Shown here: positions 14,001 to 14,279 of the stretch, piece after piece
Layout: each line of letters opens with the position of its first letter
How positions within the stretch are numbered: position 1 is the stretch's first letter
Program-made: the position numbers and the translations under genes
Assembly (NCBI GenBank): GCA_002365025.1
Contig: DEYX01000189.1
Span: 1 to 14,279 of the forward strand
Source: Hungatella sp. UBA3147
Lineage (GTDB): Bacteria; Bacillota; Clostridia; Lachnospirales; Lachnospiraceae
Length of the DNA: 14,279 nt
Direction of reading: 5' to 3'
Notes under the pieces: model-generated
What the model was told of the DNA's origin: nothing
Databases searched by the model: none
What the model saw: only the letters and a program-made list of their open reading frames with translations

Positions 14001-14279
14001 TGTAATCGGTGTATAAATCACTGGGCCATTTAATATATTTTGGTTGGTTATATCTGCTCCTGTTACTGTTATTAATATTGTGTTAGGTGTTAAACAATCC
14101 AAGTTTGTTGACCCTGCGGGGGGATTCGCGACGAAACTAATGGGGGGGGTTGCAGCTGTAGGAACTGGTCCTCCGGCTACCAGGGTAAAATTACCTGGTG
14201 TTGGTACTCCCCCCGCAGTACCAAACGCCTCTACGATTCTATAGCTGCCATTTGGAACATTAATAAATGCATAATTTCC
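11067..14279 (-). CDS. Large DUF11-repeat surface protein, N-terminus beyond window edge
   Basis: The frame is open from the right edge to TGA at 11067-11069: 1070 residues visible, no stop, so the start lies outside. A TTG at 14100-14102 is internal, since coding continues upstream (G-N-Y-A-F-I-N-V-P-N-G-S-Y-R-I-V, a prealbumin/Cna-B-like strand pattern). Next comes a domain (about 13370-13960) resembling carbohydrate-binding jelly-roll modules, ending D-Y-A-I-D-D-V-A-L-Q. Then a DUF11-like domain (about 12950-13350). Then five DUF11 repeats begin at 12947, 12575, 12203, 11828 and 11447. Each starts A-D-(I/V), has V-V-(N/S)-N-x-G-P, S-I-D-G-G-x-x-F-x-P-W and ends N-N-(T/V)-(S/A)-(T/S). The fourth and especially the fifth diverge; the fifth has seven Cys including C-I-R-Q-T-C-S-C and a terminal K-C-C-D-D. 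There is no LPxTG, membrane helix or S-layer-homology domain at the C-terminus. Probable role: extracellular or spore-surface structural protein or adhesin. Confidence 0.88.
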   Translation of the reverse strand, partial: GNYAFINVPNGSYRIVEAFGTAGGVPTPGNFTLVAGGPVPTAATPPISFVANPPAGSTNLDCLTPNTILITVTGADITNQNILNGPVIYTPITTILDPCTTVSNTNLITDADNGTFGFFPPGTPANTGPAVAPYPNVTPDFTYVVPDPTKFTPIDGEYTVQNLMTDAMSNVIGAWWRIADHTTGNETGRMMVVNGFNPGAVFFRSTVPVTPNTNFLFSTWILNLFKVTGFPPAQLGVRILDQNGNVLFQQALGVEIPVNINAPEWKQIGTVINSMNNSQITVEFFSEGEAVVGNDYAIDDVALQEILVPIFTPVKSSSTFTANVGDIVTYTVKLTNTCTSPLTNVFFRDNVPNGLLFIPGSITVNGVPELGVDPNIGFPLPDIPGGTVTEVTFQVRVEGIPNPNPAINTATIDYSYTPVEGGIPGNFSEESNPVPLMVEELPGEADIAVAKQSNQVIAVPGEPFSYTIIVNNFGPSAAENVLLMDSIPSSILSPMYSIDGGVTFNPWPGFLSLGTLPAGAERIIIIRGTVSPDATGVISNTAVVSSTTPDPNPENNTSTLETPVSAVEADVAVEKQSNQAVAIPGEPFSYTIIVNNFGPDAAENVLLMDSIPSSILNPMYSIDGGVTFNPWPGFLNLGTLPAGAERVIIIRGTVSPEATGVISNTAIVSSTTPDPNPENNTSTLETPVSAVEADIAVEKQSNQAIAIPGEQLSYTIVVNNFGPNAAEDVLLMDSIPSSILNPEYSIDGGVTFNPWPGFLNLGTLMAGAERIIIIRGTVSPTAAGIIINTATVSSPTPAPNPENNTSTTETPILAPARADVSITKTASPNPVAPGEMITFTLVVSNAGPNTAENVIVNDNISPSITEPVFSIDGGATFNPWLGSLNIGALPAGESRTIIIRGTVAESASGCINNTAIAISATPDPNLFNNVASICVAVAAGEEAEADVSVKKFANKKEACRGEMVEFTIVVSNAGPADAHNVVLTDSLANILKKPMFSLDDGFAFQPWPGSVNLGTIPAGASRVVLIKGCIRQTCSCKIINTAQVSSTTSDPDLNNNTSTACILILKCCDD
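11829..12947 (-). repeat. Three near-identical 372-375-bp tandem repeats inside the DUF11 gene
   Basis: Units at 12576-12947 (124 codons), 12204-12575 (124 codons) and 11829-12203 (125 codons). The first two are almost the same in DNA and protein. The third matches them through its first roughly 90 codons and then diverges (T-P-A-P-N-P and a different linker). The closeness points to recent duplication or gene conversion, and copy number may vary between strains. Confidence 0.85.
14118..14214 (-). repeat. Cluster of C homopolymer tracts in the 5' coding part of the DUF11 gene
   Basis: On the plus strand there are G6 (14118-14123), G8 (14142-14149) and C6 (14209-14214). On the coding strand these are C6, C8 and G6. 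The C8 tract is read A-C-C C-C-C C-C-C (Thr-Pro-Pro). The frame is open through all three as written. Confidence 0.8.

Noticed and set aside
14044..14102. TTG at 14100-14102 as the start of the DUF11 protein
   Set aside because: The frame stays open to the window edge with sensible beta-domain sequence, so the start lies outside.

Overview
The window looks like chromosomal DNA of a low-to-moderate GC anaerobic Firmicute, most likely a Clostridia/Lachnospiraceae-type bacterium. This rests on strong AGGAGG-type ribosome sites, TTG starts, U-rich intrinsic terminators, a HelD-type RNA polymerase-recycling ATPase, a Cys-bearing PAS domain attached to a GGDEF enzyme, and a DUF11-repeat surface protein. 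This is inference from gene style; no species marker is present.

Left part (1-5400, all genes on the minus strand): two c-di-GMP turnover genes. The first in transcription order is a membrane CHASE-PAS-GGDEF-EAL protein (2439-4979). Next comes a broken C-terminal scrap of a chemotaxis receptor (2187-2433) with its terminator still in place. Last is a six-helix membrane diguanylate cyclase with a C-terminal Cys-motif PAS-like domain (153-1817). The dual-domain gene has a long leader (about 300 nt if the proposed promoter is right) holding stacked hairpins, one of them terminator-like.

Middle (5400-8502, minus strand): a HelD-type superfamily 1 ATPase followed 43 bp later by a metallo-beta-lactamase-fold hydrolase. 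They probably form one transcript ending at a hairpin near 5401-5453. The roughly 580-bp gap upstream of helD (8503-9079) holds a plus-strand promoter running directly into a hairpin terminator, which would make a very short RNA. It also holds a minus-strand terminator without an obvious gene and a perfect 10-bp inverted repeat just before the next gene.

Right part (9080-14279): a plus-strand pair, a glucose/sorbosone-dehydrogenase-like beta-propeller protein without a signal peptide and a hotdog-fold acyl-CoA thioesterase. They converge on a large minus-strand surface protein that runs off the right edge. That protein has an N-terminal part of mixed beta domains, then five DUF11 repeats, three of them near-identical 372-375-bp tandem copies, and a Cys-rich tail with no sortase or membrane anchor. 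Its terminator hairpin is built from the last codons of the convergent thioesterase gene, and its 5' coding part carries an 8-nt and two 6-nt C tracts that could slip.

The genes do not form one obvious pathway. The clearest theme is cell-surface and lifestyle control: c-di-GMP synthesis and breakdown next to a repetitive, possibly phase-variable surface protein. No mobile-element genes, tRNA, rRNA or CRISPR array are visible.
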